In this document: one piece after another, positions 15,899 through 24,328 of the stretch | How positions within the stretch are numbered: the stretch's first letter is position 1 | Layout: the number at the start of each line of letters is the position of its first letter | Origin: Lachnospiraceae bacterium G11 | Lineage (GTDB): Bacteria > Bacillota > Clostridia > Lachnospirales > Lachnospiraceae | Assembly (NCBI GenBank): GCA_900103495.1 | Contig: FMWZ01000007.1 | Location: 62,001-126,000, forward strand | Reading direction: 5' to 3' | DNA: 64,000 nt | Notes under the pieces: model-generated | The model's input: the letters and a program-made list of their open reading frames with translations, nothing else | Told to the model about the DNA's origin: nothing | Databases searched by the model: none | Translations under genes and position numbers: made by a program

Positions 15899-17458
15899 CT
15901 ATATATTTCTCTCTGCGTTAAGCCATGCAAAATCACAGTGATTGCCGCTTTCCGCGCCATTTGAGGATGTATACATTCCTATGGTACATCCCACAAAGCC
16001 GCCTGCTTCCTCATATGTATAAGGCAGCAAATCAATATCTTTCTCAAGAAGTCTGTACTCTCCGTTAACCACAATCCAGGCGTCCATGCTCTGATTCCTT
16101 GCCTTGAGTTCCAGCTGAGTAAGCCCTTTCCCGATTGGCATTGAAGCACTGACTGTATTCTGACCCTTAACGCATCTTCTTACTCTTATAACCCGTTCTC
16201 CTCTTTCCAAAGTCACCTCAAAAGCAAGATGATTGGGGTGATTCTGAACCAGTACCACACCGCCTGCTTCCTTCTCACTAAGGGGCTCGAATTCGAATCC
16301 GCAGCTCACATTAAACGAGTAATCCTTCTGTCTGATACCAAGGTAAGAAGGATAGCACTTATCTTCCATCCTCTCGGGTCTGGTATAAAGTCTAAGAAAT
16401 CCGGGGTTCTCCTTGAGGGAATAAATTGCCTCATCCCTCTTCTCGATTCCCACAAGTCTGTCATCCAATTTATTATTGTAAAAAGTCAGTCTCTCATTCC
16501 ATGAAACTTCATTGGGGAATGTCACCTCTTCAAGGGGAAGTTCCACAGTTTCTGTAAGTTTCCCGATTCCGGGGTTAATAACCGGCCATCCGTCCTCCCA
16601 GATTACCGTTGCAAGGAATGTCTCTCTACCGATGCTGCAATGTCTCTTACAGTGGCGGGATGCCAGCATTACTATATACCAGTTTCCATCCTTATCATCC
16701 ACCAGATCTCCATGTCCCGCATAGATAATGGGGTAATCCTTGCCAAGATTCCTGTGGGTGAAAATCGGGTTTCTGGGGCAGCCTTCAAACCACTTGAAAA
16801 GCTCCTTTGATCTGGCAACGGAAATGGCATGCTCGGGACCTGTTCCGCCTTCTGCATGCAGCAGATAATAATATCCGTCCTTCTTATAAAGATGGGGTCC
16901 TTCAGGCCATATAACGTCCTTAACGGCACCTTTCCAGATAGCCATGGATTCGCCCACAAGTTTCATTGAATCAAGGTCTAATTCCTGCACCCATATTTCC
17001 CAATCTCCGTTATATCTGACTCCTTCGGGATTGGGTCTGGTGCCCACATAGTAGCACTTGCCGTCATCATCAAAGAAAAGAGAAGGATCTATACCCGGGC
17101 ATTCCTTCTCTCCCAAAAGGTAAGGCTCAGACCAGGGACCCTTGGGATCCTTTGCTGTGACAATAAAGTTCCCACCGGATGTTACATTGGTGGTAATCAT
17201 ATAATATGTTCCGTTGTTATATCTGATGGTAGGTGCAAAAATCCCTCTGGAAATCTCATCTCCATCAAGGGGAAGCTGAGAGTGTCTCTCCAGTATATGG
17301 CCAATCTGTTCCCAGTGAGCCAGATCTTTGCTGTGAAAAACTGGAACTCCGGGAGAATACAAAAAGCTGGAGCAGACAATATAATAATCGTCTCCGACTC
17401 TGCAAATGGAAGGGTCGGGATAGAATCCTTTAAGAATAGGGTTGTGGGCTATAACCAT
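15899..17458 (-). CDS. Glycoside hydrolase family 43, beta-xylosidase/arabinofuranosidase type
   Basis: A 519-residue two-domain GH43. Residues 1-310 are the five-blade propeller: the base Asp15 in GFYPDPS, the pKa-modulating Asp in GIDPSLFFDDDG and the acid Glu in VIWPEGPHLY are all present. Residues about 330-519 form the C-terminal beta-sandwich usual in xylosidases of this group. No signal peptide is visible, so it works inside the cell on imported xylo- or arabino-oligosaccharides. No sugar transporter or regulator lies beside it; neighbours are alaS upstream and the YolD-like gene downstream. Confidence 0.9.
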   Translation of the reverse strand: MVIAHNPILKGFYPDPSICRVGDDYYIVCSSFLYSPGVPVFHSKDLAHWEQIGHILERHSQLPLDGDEISRGIFAPTIRYNNGTYYMITTNVTSGGNFIVTAKDPKGPWSEPYLLGEKECPGIDPSLFFDDDGKCYYVGTRPNPEGVRYNGDWEIWVQELDLDSMKLVGESMAIWKGAVKDVIWPEGPHLYKKDGYYYLLHAEGGTGPEHAISVARSKELFKWFEGCPRNPIFTHRNLGKDYPIIYAGHGDLVDDKDGNWYIVMLASRHCKRHCSIGRETFLATVIWEDGWPVINPGIGKLTETVELPLEEVTFPNEVSWNERLTFYNNKLDDRLVGIEKRDEAIYSLKENPGFLRLYTRPERMEDKCYPSYLGIRQKDYSFNVSCGFEFEPLSEKEAGGVVLVQNHPNHLAFEVTLERGERVIRVRRCVKGQNTVSASMPIGKGLTQLELKARNQSMDAWIVVNGEYRLLEKDIDLLPYTYEEAGGFVGCTIGMYTSSNGAESGNHCDFAWLNAERNI

Positions 17459-17516
17459 GTTTATTAATCCTCATTTCCGATATTTCTGATTTCTTTACTC
17501 ACCGATATAATTATAT

Positions 17517-17552
17517 AAAAAAATCCGGCATCGGACAAGTGTTCGATGCCGG
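17517..17552 (-). terminator. Terminator of alaS
   Basis: A 9-bp perfect stem (CCGGCATCG / CGATGCCGG) with a ten-base loop and seven T on the minus strand, after the alaS stop. Confidence 0.92.
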
Positions 17553-17578
17553 CAAATTATTATGTTTAAAAAGCGCGC

Positions 17579-20227
17579 TTAGATAAGCATTCCTTCAAGG
17601 TTTGTTTTAACTGCTCCGATTGCTTCGGGAATACCTGCGGGGTTCTTTCCTCCGGCCTGAGCCATGTTGGGACGTCCGCCGCCGCCACCGCCTACAAGAC
17701 CTGCAACTGCCTTGATAAGGTTGCCTGCATGAGCACCCTTTGCAATGGCATCATCTGTAGCCTTGGCAACAAGATTAACCTTTCCGTCTGCTTCTGAAGC
17801 AAGGAATACAACACCGCCGCCAAGCTTATCCGAAAGCTGGTCTGAAAGGTCTCTTAAGCCGTTCATATCTACTCCCGGTACGCTTACAGCAAGAAGCTTA
17901 ACACCCTTAACCTCAGTGGCCTGATCTAAAACATCGCCAACTGCTTCTTTGGCAGCCTTGGCCTTTAATGACTCAAGTTCTGAGTTAAGCTTTTTAATCT
18001 CTGCCATCATGGAGTTAACCTTATCGGCAAGATTTGAAGGCTGGGTCTTTGCTGCTGCACTTGCAGCTTCCAGTTCCTCTTCAAGCTTCTTATAATAAGC
18101 AATTACGTTTGCTCCGGTAATTGCCTCAATACGTCTTACTCCTGCAGCAACACCGCCTTCAGATACAATCTTGAAGTTTGCGATATCGCCTGTGTTCTTA
18201 ACATGAGTACCGCCGCAGAATTCCTTGGAGAAATCACCCATTGATACCACTCTTACGGTATCGCCGTACTTCTCACCAAACAAAGCCATAGCTCCGGTCT
18301 TCTTGGCTTCCTCAATTGAAAGAACTTCAGTATTTACATCAAGAGCTTCTGCAATCTTGGCATTAACAATTGCTTCAACCTTCTTTAAGTCATCCTTTGA
18401 AACAGCATTTCCGTATGTGAAGTCGAAACGTGTTCTCTCGGGATCCTGATATGAACCCTGCTGATGAACATCCTTTCCGAGTACTTCCTGCAATGCTGCC
18501 TGAAGAAGGTGAGTTGCCGAGTGGTTCTTGCATGTAGCGGTATGTAAAGCGTTATCAACCTTCATCGTTACTGCATCGCCGACCTTAACAGCCTTCTTTG
18601 CAGTTCCGATATGACCCACTCTGTCGCCGGGAACCTTGATTGCTTCCTCAACAGCAAAGGCGTCCTCATTTCCAAGAGCAATCACACCCTTATCACCCTT
18701 CTGTCCACCCATTGTGGCATAGAATGATGTGGTATCCGTGATAATTACGCCGCTCTGACCTGCTGCAAGCTCATTAACAAGCTTCTCCCCATCGGAAATA
18801 GCAACAATCTTGGCATCTACAGTAAGTTTATCGTAGCCAACATACTTGGTTGTAATCTTCTCATCCAGAGAATCGAATACATCTGTCTCTGTCTTCTGGG
18901 CAAAAGCAGCATTTTCTCTTGCAAGAGCTCTTGCCTCCTCAGATGCGGCCTTGAAGCCCTCTTCATCAACCTTGAGGCCTTCTTCCTCAGCCATCTCGAT
19001 TGTAAGCTCAAGAGGGAATCCAAAGGTATCGTAAAGTCTGAATGCAGACTTGCCGTCGATGGCATTCTTCTTCTCAGCTTTAAGAGCCTCTGTAATCTTC
19101 TTATACTCCTTCATGCCGTTTTCAAGGGTAGCCTCGAAACGCTCAATTTCCTTTTCAAGTTCGTTAAGAATAAACTCCTTGTTCTTGGGAAGAAGGGGAT
19201 ATGCTTCATTATAAATATCATCAATATATTTGGTGGCAATGTTAAGATAATCTGCTGTCTTAAGGCCAAGCATACGTCCGTGTCTTACGGCGCGACGGAT
19301 AAGTCTTCGAAGTACATAGCCTGCGCCTGTGTTTGAAGGAAGAAGCTTAGCGGAATCACCGATAAGCATAACTCCTGTACGGGTATGATCGGCAATGATT
19401 CTCATGGACTTGGTGCTCTTCTCATTGTCATCGTATTTAACATTTGCAGCCTTCTCAATATATGAAATAACAGGTGCAAAAAGGTCAGTCTTATAAACAT
19501 CATCGATGCCGTTTAAGAATGCAAGGTTTCTCTCAAGACCCCAGCCGGTATCAACGTTCTTCTTTTCAAGAGGAGTCAAGGTACCGTCCTGGTGCTTCTC
19601 ATACTGCATAAATACGTCGTTACCGATCTCGGTGTACTTACCGCAGTGACATCCGGGTCTGCAGTCAGGTCCGCAGGGAGCTACATCCTTAACATAGAAC
19701 ATCTCTGAGTCGGGACCACAGGGACCATACTCAAGTCCCCACCAGTTATCTTCCTTGGGAAGGTAGAATACATTCTCGGGTTTAAATCCGGATTCGATAC
19801 GATATTTAGCGCCCTCTTCATCTCTGGGAGCATCCTCATCACCTGCAAAAACCGTTGCAGCAAGATGATCTCTGTCGAACTTGAACACTTCTGTAAGAAG
19901 CTCATAGCTCCACTGACATCTTTCCTTCTTAAAGTAATCTCCGAGAGACCAGGAACCCATCATTTCGAAGAATGAAAGATGGCTCTTATCACCGATGGAT
20001 TCGATATCGTTGGTACGTACGCATCCCTGAACGTTACAAAGTCTTGTTCCCATAGGATGCTTTTTGCCAAGAAGGTAAGGCATAAGAGGCTGCATTCCTG
20101 CTACGTTAAACATGGCACCGGTTGAACCGTCGGATACCAAAGATGCCGCACCAACGTCAACATGGCCTCTCTTTACATAGAAATCTATCCATTCTTTTCT
20201 TAATTGTTTTGAACTGATATTCATCAT
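17579..20227 (-). CDS. alaS: Alanyl-tRNA synthetase
   Basis: An 882-residue AlaRS, full length. The class II catalytic domain occupies about residues 1-440 (motif 2 region around MFNVAGMQPLMPYLLG and FFEMMGSWSLGDYFK). The editing domain carries the zinc-site H-x3-H (KNHSATHLLQ) and the C-x3-H (EFCGGTHV). A C-Ala domain with GGGGGGRPNMAQAGGK ends the protein. Residues 130-190 hold a Cys-rich insert (CGPDCRPGCHCG), a metal-binding version of this region. Two adjacent ATG codons follow AGGAG. It is six bp downstream of glyS, in one operon. Confidence 0.96.
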   Translation of the reverse strand: MMNISSKQLRKEWIDFYVKRGHVDVGAASLVSDGSTGAMFNVAGMQPLMPYLLGKKHPMGTRLCNVQGCVRTNDIESIGDKSHLSFFEMMGSWSLGDYFKKERCQWSYELLTEVFKFDRDHLAATVFAGDEDAPRDEEGAKYRIESGFKPENVFYLPKEDNWWGLEYGPCGPDSEMFYVKDVAPCGPDCRPGCHCGKYTEIGNDVFMQYEKHQDGTLTPLEKKNVDTGWGLERNLAFLNGIDDVYKTDLFAPVISYIEKAANVKYDDNEKSTKSMRIIADHTRTGVMLIGDSAKLLPSNTGAGYVLRRLIRRAVRHGRMLGLKTADYLNIATKYIDDIYNEAYPLLPKNKEFILNELEKEIERFEATLENGMKEYKKITEALKAEKKNAIDGKSAFRLYDTFGFPLELTIEMAEEEGLKVDEEGFKAASEEARALARENAAFAQKTETDVFDSLDEKITTKYVGYDKLTVDAKIVAISDGEKLVNELAAGQSGVIITDTTSFYATMGGQKGDKGVIALGNEDAFAVEEAIKVPGDRVGHIGTAKKAVKVGDAVTMKVDNALHTATCKNHSATHLLQAALQEVLGKDVHQQGSYQDPERTRFDFTYGNAVSKDDLKKVEAIVNAKIAEALDVNTEVLSIEEAKKTGAMALFGEKYGDTVRVVSMGDFSKEFCGGTHVKNTGDIANFKIVSEGGVAAGVRRIEAITGANVIAYYKKLEEELEAASAAAKTQPSNLADKVNSMMAEIKKLNSELESLKAKAAKEAVGDVLDQATEVKGVKLLAVSVPGVDMNGLRDLSDQLSDKLGGGVVFLASEADGKVNLVAKATDDAIAKGAHAGNLIKAVAGLVGGGGGGRPNMAQAGGKNPAGIPEAIGAVKTNLEGMLI

Positions 20228-20233
20228 TTACTC

Positions 20234-21625
20234 CTAGAAACTAAACTTGTCTTCAAACCACTTGTTAAGATCTGCGATAGCTACTCTCTCCTGCTCCATG
20301 GAATCACGGAAACGGATTGTTACGCAGTTATCTGTCTCTGAGTCGAAGTCATATGTTACACAGAAAGGAGTACCGATTTCGTCCTGACGACGATATCTCT
20401 TACCGATATTTCCTCTGTCATCAAACTCACAGTTGTATTTCTTTGAAAGCTCAGCATAAATCTTCTCAGCGCCCTCATTAAGCTTCTTGGAAAGAGGAAG
20501 CACACCAATCTTAACGGGAGCAAGTGCGGGATGGAAATGAAGAACTGTTCTCATATCGCCATCGCCAAGATCCTCTTCGTCATATGCTTCGCAAAGGAAT
20601 GCAAGAACCACACGGTCTGCGCCAAGTGAAGGCTCAACAACATAAGGAATATACTTCTCGTTAAGCTCATCATCAAAGTAGTCCATGGGCTCACCGGATG
20701 TCTCCTGATGTCTTGTAAGGTCGTAATCGGTTCTTGATGCGATTCCCCAAAGTTCGCCCCAATCTGTGAAGGGGAAAGCATATTCAATATCTGTTGTATG
20801 ATCGCTGTAGAATGAAAGCTCCTCGGGGTCATGGTCACGAAGACGAAGGTTGTCCTTGTTGATGCCCAGTGAAAGAAGCCACTCATAACAGGTCTTTCTC
20901 CAGTACTCAAACCACTCGGTCTGTGTGCCGGGTTTGCAGAAGAACTCCAATTCCATCTGCTCGAACTCTCTTGTACGGAAAGTGAAGTTACCGGGAGTAA
21001 TCTCATTACGGAAAGATTTACCGATCTGGCAGATACCGAAAGGCACTTTCTTACGTGATGTACGCTGTACATTCTTAAAGTTTACAAATATACCCTGAGC
21101 TGTCTCGGGACGAAGATAAACCACGTTCTTGGCATCCTCAGTAACACCCTGGAATGTCTTGAACATAAGGTTGAATTCTCTGATGCTTGTGAAATTATGC
21201 TTACCGCAGGAAGGACAGGGAACGTTGTTGTCGTTAATGAATTTCTCCATCTCCTCGTGAGACCAGCCATCAACGGAAGACTTAAGCTCGATGCCTTTCT
21301 CAGCAGCGAAATCTTCAATAATCTTGTCTGCTCTGAATCTCTCGTGACATTCCTTACAATCCATCAAAGGATCGGAGAAACTTCCAAGGTGACCTGATGC
21401 AACCCATGTCTGAGGGTTCATAAGAATCGCACAGTCAACACCTACGTTGTAGGGGTTCTCCTGAACGAACTTCTGCCACCATGCTTTCTTTACGTTGTTC
21501 TTAAGCTCAACGCCCAAGTTACCGTAATCCCAGGTATTTGCAAGTCCGCCGTAAATCTCACTGCCGGGATAAACAAAGCCTCTTGCCTTAGCCAGGGCAA
21601 CGATCTTATCCATTGTCTTTTCCAT
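20234..21625 (-). CDS. glyS: Glycyl-tRNA synthetase, dimeric class II type
   Basis: A 463-residue GlyRS of the alpha2 type found in many Gram-positives and eukaryotes rather than the alpha2beta2 GlyQ/GlyS type. Visible motifs: [30 protein letters not shown] (N-terminal, in two parts), [12 protein letters not shown] (glycine adenylation site), [14 protein letters not shown] (motif 2) and [10 protein letters not shown] (motif 3). A four-Cys set (CKEC near residue 86 and CPSC near 136) forms a possible zinc site. A promoter fits in the 51-bp gap to recO; there is no space for a T-box. Often labelled glyQS; here glyS. Confidence 0.95.
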   Translation of the reverse strand: MEKTMDKIVALAKARGFVYPGSEIYGGLANTWDYGNLGVELKNNVKKAWWQKFVQENPYNVGVDCAILMNPQTWVASGHLGSFSDPLMDCKECHERFRADKIIEDFAAEKGIELKSSVDGWSHEEMEKFINDNNVPCPSCGKHNFTSIREFNLMFKTFQGVTEDAKNVVYLRPETAQGIFVNFKNVQRTSRKKVPFGICQIGKSFRNEITPGNFTFRTREFEQMELEFFCKPGTQTEWFEYWRKTCYEWLLSLGINKDNLRLRDHDPEELSFYSDHTTDIEYAFPFTDWGELWGIASRTDYDLTRHQETSGEPMDYFDDELNEKYIPYVVEPSLGADRVVLAFLCEAYDEEDLGDGDMRTVLHFHPALAPVKIGVLPLSKKLNEGAEKIYAELSKKYNCEFDDRGNIGKRYRRQDEIGTPFCVTYDFDSETDNCVTIRFRDSMEQERVAIADLNKWFEDKFSF

Positions 21626-21643
21626 AACGTTACTCTCTTTCTT

Positions 21644-21671
21644 ATGTTAAAAAATTAATTTACTTGGTCAA
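21644..21671 (-). promoter_or_regulatory. Promoter of glyS-alaS
   Basis: TTGACC (21666-21671), a 16-bp spacer and TAACAT (21644-21649), about 20 bp ahead of the ATG, within the short recO-glyS gap. Confidence 0.65.
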
Positions 21672-21676
21672 AAACT

Positions 21677-22333
21677 TCATATATTATAACGAACATCCTC
21701 TAAAAGTGCAACAGACTTAAACTTCTTGTCCATATATCTTTTACAGTACATCTCGCTGATTTTAATCATCTCATTAAGGACTTCGTCCTTCACGGTAAAA
21801 GTATACAGATTCTCCACCGGTGTTTCACCTATAAAATTCAACGCGTATACAGTGGATTCGTTCCAGTTGCCCTCCGGAGCTCCCGGATACTCTCCATTGA
21901 CGGCTATGGCTTTTAGTTCATAAACACATCTTACAAAAGCAGGGCTCCATCTTTTCTTTAAAAGAGCACTTAGGGATGCATAGAGAAGCTTCAGCATCTC
22001 CTTTTCATCGTTATTTTCTCTTGTATAATAATCTGCAATTTCAAGGAAGTACATGCCATAGAAAGCTTCCTGCATGGCTGTTCTGAATTCCTCAAAGTAG
22101 TTTTCTATTTTGGCTTCCGAAAGGGTGTAGGAGCTTCGGCCCTCATATATTTTGAAAACGCCAAAGGAAAAGGGCGCAGTTGCAGCCAGAAGTGTACTGG
22201 TCTGCTTTCTTGCTCCCTTAGCGAAGGCGGATATTTTCCCACGCTCTTTGGTAAGGATAACTACCCGCCTGTCGTATTCACCTATAGGCTCAGCCTTCAA
22301 AATTATTCCGGTTACCGGAATCAGATCAATCAT
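21677..22333 (-). CDS. recO: DNA repair protein RecO (short form without zinc finger)
   Basis: A 218-residue RecO, shorter than the usual 240-270. The N-terminal OB fold is clear (GIILKAEPIGEYDRRVVILTKERGKISAFAKGARK). The C-terminal helical part is present, but the four-Cys zinc finger seen in many Firmicute RecO proteins is missing: only two Cys occur after residue 100. E. coli RecO also lacks it, so the protein may be functional. RecO loads RecA on SSB-coated DNA with RecR. It starts two bp after the era stop codon. Confidence 0.88.
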   Translation of the reverse strand: MIDLIPVTGIILKAEPIGEYDRRVVILTKERGKISAFAKGARKQTSTLLAATAPFSFGVFKIYEGRSSYTLSEAKIENYFEEFRTAMQEAFYGMYFLEIADYYTRENNDEKEMLKLLYASLSALLKKRWSPAFVRCVYELKAIAVNGEYPGAPEGNWNESTVYALNFIGETPVENLYTFTVKDEVLNEMIKISEMYCKRYMDKKFKSVALLEDVRYNI

Positions 22334-22335
22334 CT

Positions 22336-23250
22336 TTACTCCCCGAGTTTCTCCTTTGGATCATAGCCGAAATTCTTCATGAGAAAATCGCTGTCTCTCC
22401 AATCCTTCTTAACCTTAACCCACAGCTTAAGGTTAACCTGCATCTCAACCAGCTTCTCAATATCTTCTCTGGCCTTGGTGCCGATCTTTTTAAGCATGGC
22501 GCCGCCCTTGCCGATAATGATTCCCTTATGGGAATCTCTCTCGCATACTATGGTGGCATCTATGTTACAGATTCTGTCCGTATACTTCATCTGGTCAATG
22601 GAAACCGCCACACCATGGGGAATTTCCTCGTCAAGAAGTCTTAACGCCTTCTCTCTGATTATTTCCGCCACAATCTGCCTTACGGGCTGATCGGTAACCG
22701 TGTCCTCATCATAGAAGGGATCGCCATAGGGGAGATAGTTAAATATGCATTTTAACAGTTCATCCGTATTCTTACCCTTCAATGCCGAAACAGGCACCAC
22801 CTCAGCGAAGTCCATCTGGGTTCTGTATACATCGATAAAGTGAAGAAGTTCATCATTTGTCACTTTATCAATCTTATTTATGACAAGAATAACCGGAGTT
22901 TTGCACTTTTTGAGTTTCTCGATAATGTGCTGTTCCCCTGCGCCGATATAGTCGGTGGGCTCCACAAGCCACAAAACCACATCAACTTCATTGATGGTCC
23001 TTTCAGCCACATTTACCATGTACTCTCCAAGTTTGTTCTTGGACTTGTGAATACCGGGAGTATCAAGAAAAACCACCTGTCCTCTCTCATCGGTATAAAC
23101 AGTTTGTATTCTGTTTCTTGTGGTCTGAGGTTTACTGGAGGTAATTGCGATTTTTTGCCCGATAAGTCTGTTCATCAGCGTGGATTTACCCACGTTTGGA
23201 CGACCTATCAAATTAACAAACCCCGATTTGTACTGCTTATTTTCTGCCAT
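22336..23250 (-). CDS. era: GTPase Era
   Basis: A 304-residue Era. GTP-binding motifs: GRPNVGKST (G1), the T region around SSKPQTTRN (G2), LDTPGIH (G3), NKIDK (G4) and SALKG (G5). The C-terminal KH domain (about 225-300) carries GIIIGKGGAMLKKIG. Era binds the 3' end of 16S rRNA and checks late 30S assembly. It sits in an operon between a DUF4349 lipoprotein gene (3-bp gap) and recO (2-bp gap); era next to recO is a common order. Confidence 0.96.
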   Translation of the reverse strand: MAENKQYKSGFVNLIGRPNVGKSTLMNRLIGQKIAITSSKPQTTRNRIQTVYTDERGQVVFLDTPGIHKSKNKLGEYMVNVAERTINEVDVVLWLVEPTDYIGAGEQHIIEKLKKCKTPVILVINKIDKVTNDELLHFIDVYRTQMDFAEVVPVSALKGKNTDELLKCIFNYLPYGDPFYDEDTVTDQPVRQIVAEIIREKALRLLDEEIPHGVAVSIDQMKYTDRICNIDATIVCERDSHKGIIIGKGGAMLKKIGTKAREDIEKLVEMQVNLKLWVKVKKDWRDSDFLMKNFGYDPKEKLGE

Positions 23251-23253
23251 TAA

Positions 23254-24306
23254 TTACTCTTCTTTCTTATTTCCGGTTTGAGAAGTTTCTGTTTTTTCAA
23301 TGGGCTTTCCGGTGTACATATCAAATCCGGCGCCACTCTGCATAGCCATTCTTCTCTTCATTTCCTTCTTCTTATTGTGCTTGATGATTCCTCTTACAAT
23401 CAAAACGATAATGAGGATAATCACTGCCCATACCACAAGGTAAGGAAGTGCAATAACAAATCCTATTCCGAACTCCTTAAAGCCACGGCCGATATCGTAG
23501 ATGTTCTCTTTGAAACGTCTTACCATTCTCTCGCCATCGGTTTCGGGATCTACAACGGTAAGCTCCTTAACCTCGGTTATGTCAATGTAAACGGTGCTGT
23601 AATCCACCTGGTTGTCCATAACACGAAGCTGACTTTCCATGCTCTCCAAAGAGTATCTTACCTCTGAAAGTCTCTCCTCGATTGTGAGGATGTCCTCCAT
23701 GTTGTCAGCATTCTCTAAAAGAGCAAGGAGTCTATCCTGCTCGGTCTTAAGAGATTTCTTATGACTTTCAAGATCTGTGTAGGAAAGTGTAACATCTCTT
23801 ACATCCTGGTTGATGGAAACCACATTTGATACTCCCTTGACTCTCTCAAGGAAGGAATTTAACTGATTCGCAGGAATTCTTACGGTATAGTTTGCATAGC
23901 GAACAGAGTTCTTGTTGTTATAGTAATTGTTATTTGAAATGCTTGAGGACTCTATATATCCTCCTGTAGCAGCAACCTGTTCCTCGATTCCCGAAACAAG
24001 ATTGTCAAATTCCTTGGTCTCCACAGACATATTAACTGTCTTAATAAGTTTTCTGTTTGTGGTGTTGCCCTCACCCACATCTACGCTGGTGTTCGCATCA
24101 GCTGTGACCTTTGCCTCCTCAGCATATTCCGGTTCTGAATAATCATACTCATAGTCATAAGCTGCGCTTTCAGCCATTGCAGGTTCAGAATCTGCGTACT
24201 TATAATTGCCTGATGCTGAACTGTCAGATCCGCCGCAGGCAGGGAAACTTAATACTGCCATCAGTAATGCTGCAATAAAGCCTGCTTTAATACTTGTCTT
24301 TTTCAT
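23254..24306 (-). CDS. DUF4349 lipoprotein with membrane anchor
   Basis: A 350-residue protein from the ATG at 24306 (GTGGAGG ahead); the frame extends upstream into the protease gene without a start signal. It has a lipoprotein signal (lipobox FPAC), a Tyr/Glu-rich linker, then the DUF4349 domain (about 85-260) with KLIKTVNMSVET, the YANYTVRIPANQLNSFLE segment and a coiled-coil middle rich in Glu/Lys, and a C-terminal membrane helix (about 280-310) with a basic tail. DUF4349 proteins are thought to be surface or envelope factors of unknown action. It is co-transcribed with the M16 protease upstream. Confidence 0.85.
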   Translation of the reverse strand: MKKTSIKAGFIAALLMAVLSFPACGGSDSSASGNYKYADSEPAMAESAAYDYEYDYSEPEYAEEAKVTADANTSVDVGEGNTTNRKLIKTVNMSVETKEFDNLVSGIEEQVAATGGYIESSSISNNNYYNNKNSVRYANYTVRIPANQLNSFLERVKGVSNVVSINQDVRDVTLSYTDLESHKKSLKTEQDRLLALLENADNMEDILTIEERLSEVRYSLESMESQLRVMDNQVDYSTVYIDITEVKELTVVDPETDGERMVRRFKENIYDIGRGFKEFGIGFVIALPYLVVWAVIILIIVLIVRGIIKHNKKKEMKRRMAMQSGAGFDMYTGKPIEKTETSQTGNKKEE

Positions 24307-24328
24307 AATCTTATCCTCCACAAAAAGT

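Noticed and set aside
21626-21676. T-box leader for glyS
   Set aside because: The gap to recO is about 50 bp, too short for a T-box, and a simple promoter fits.
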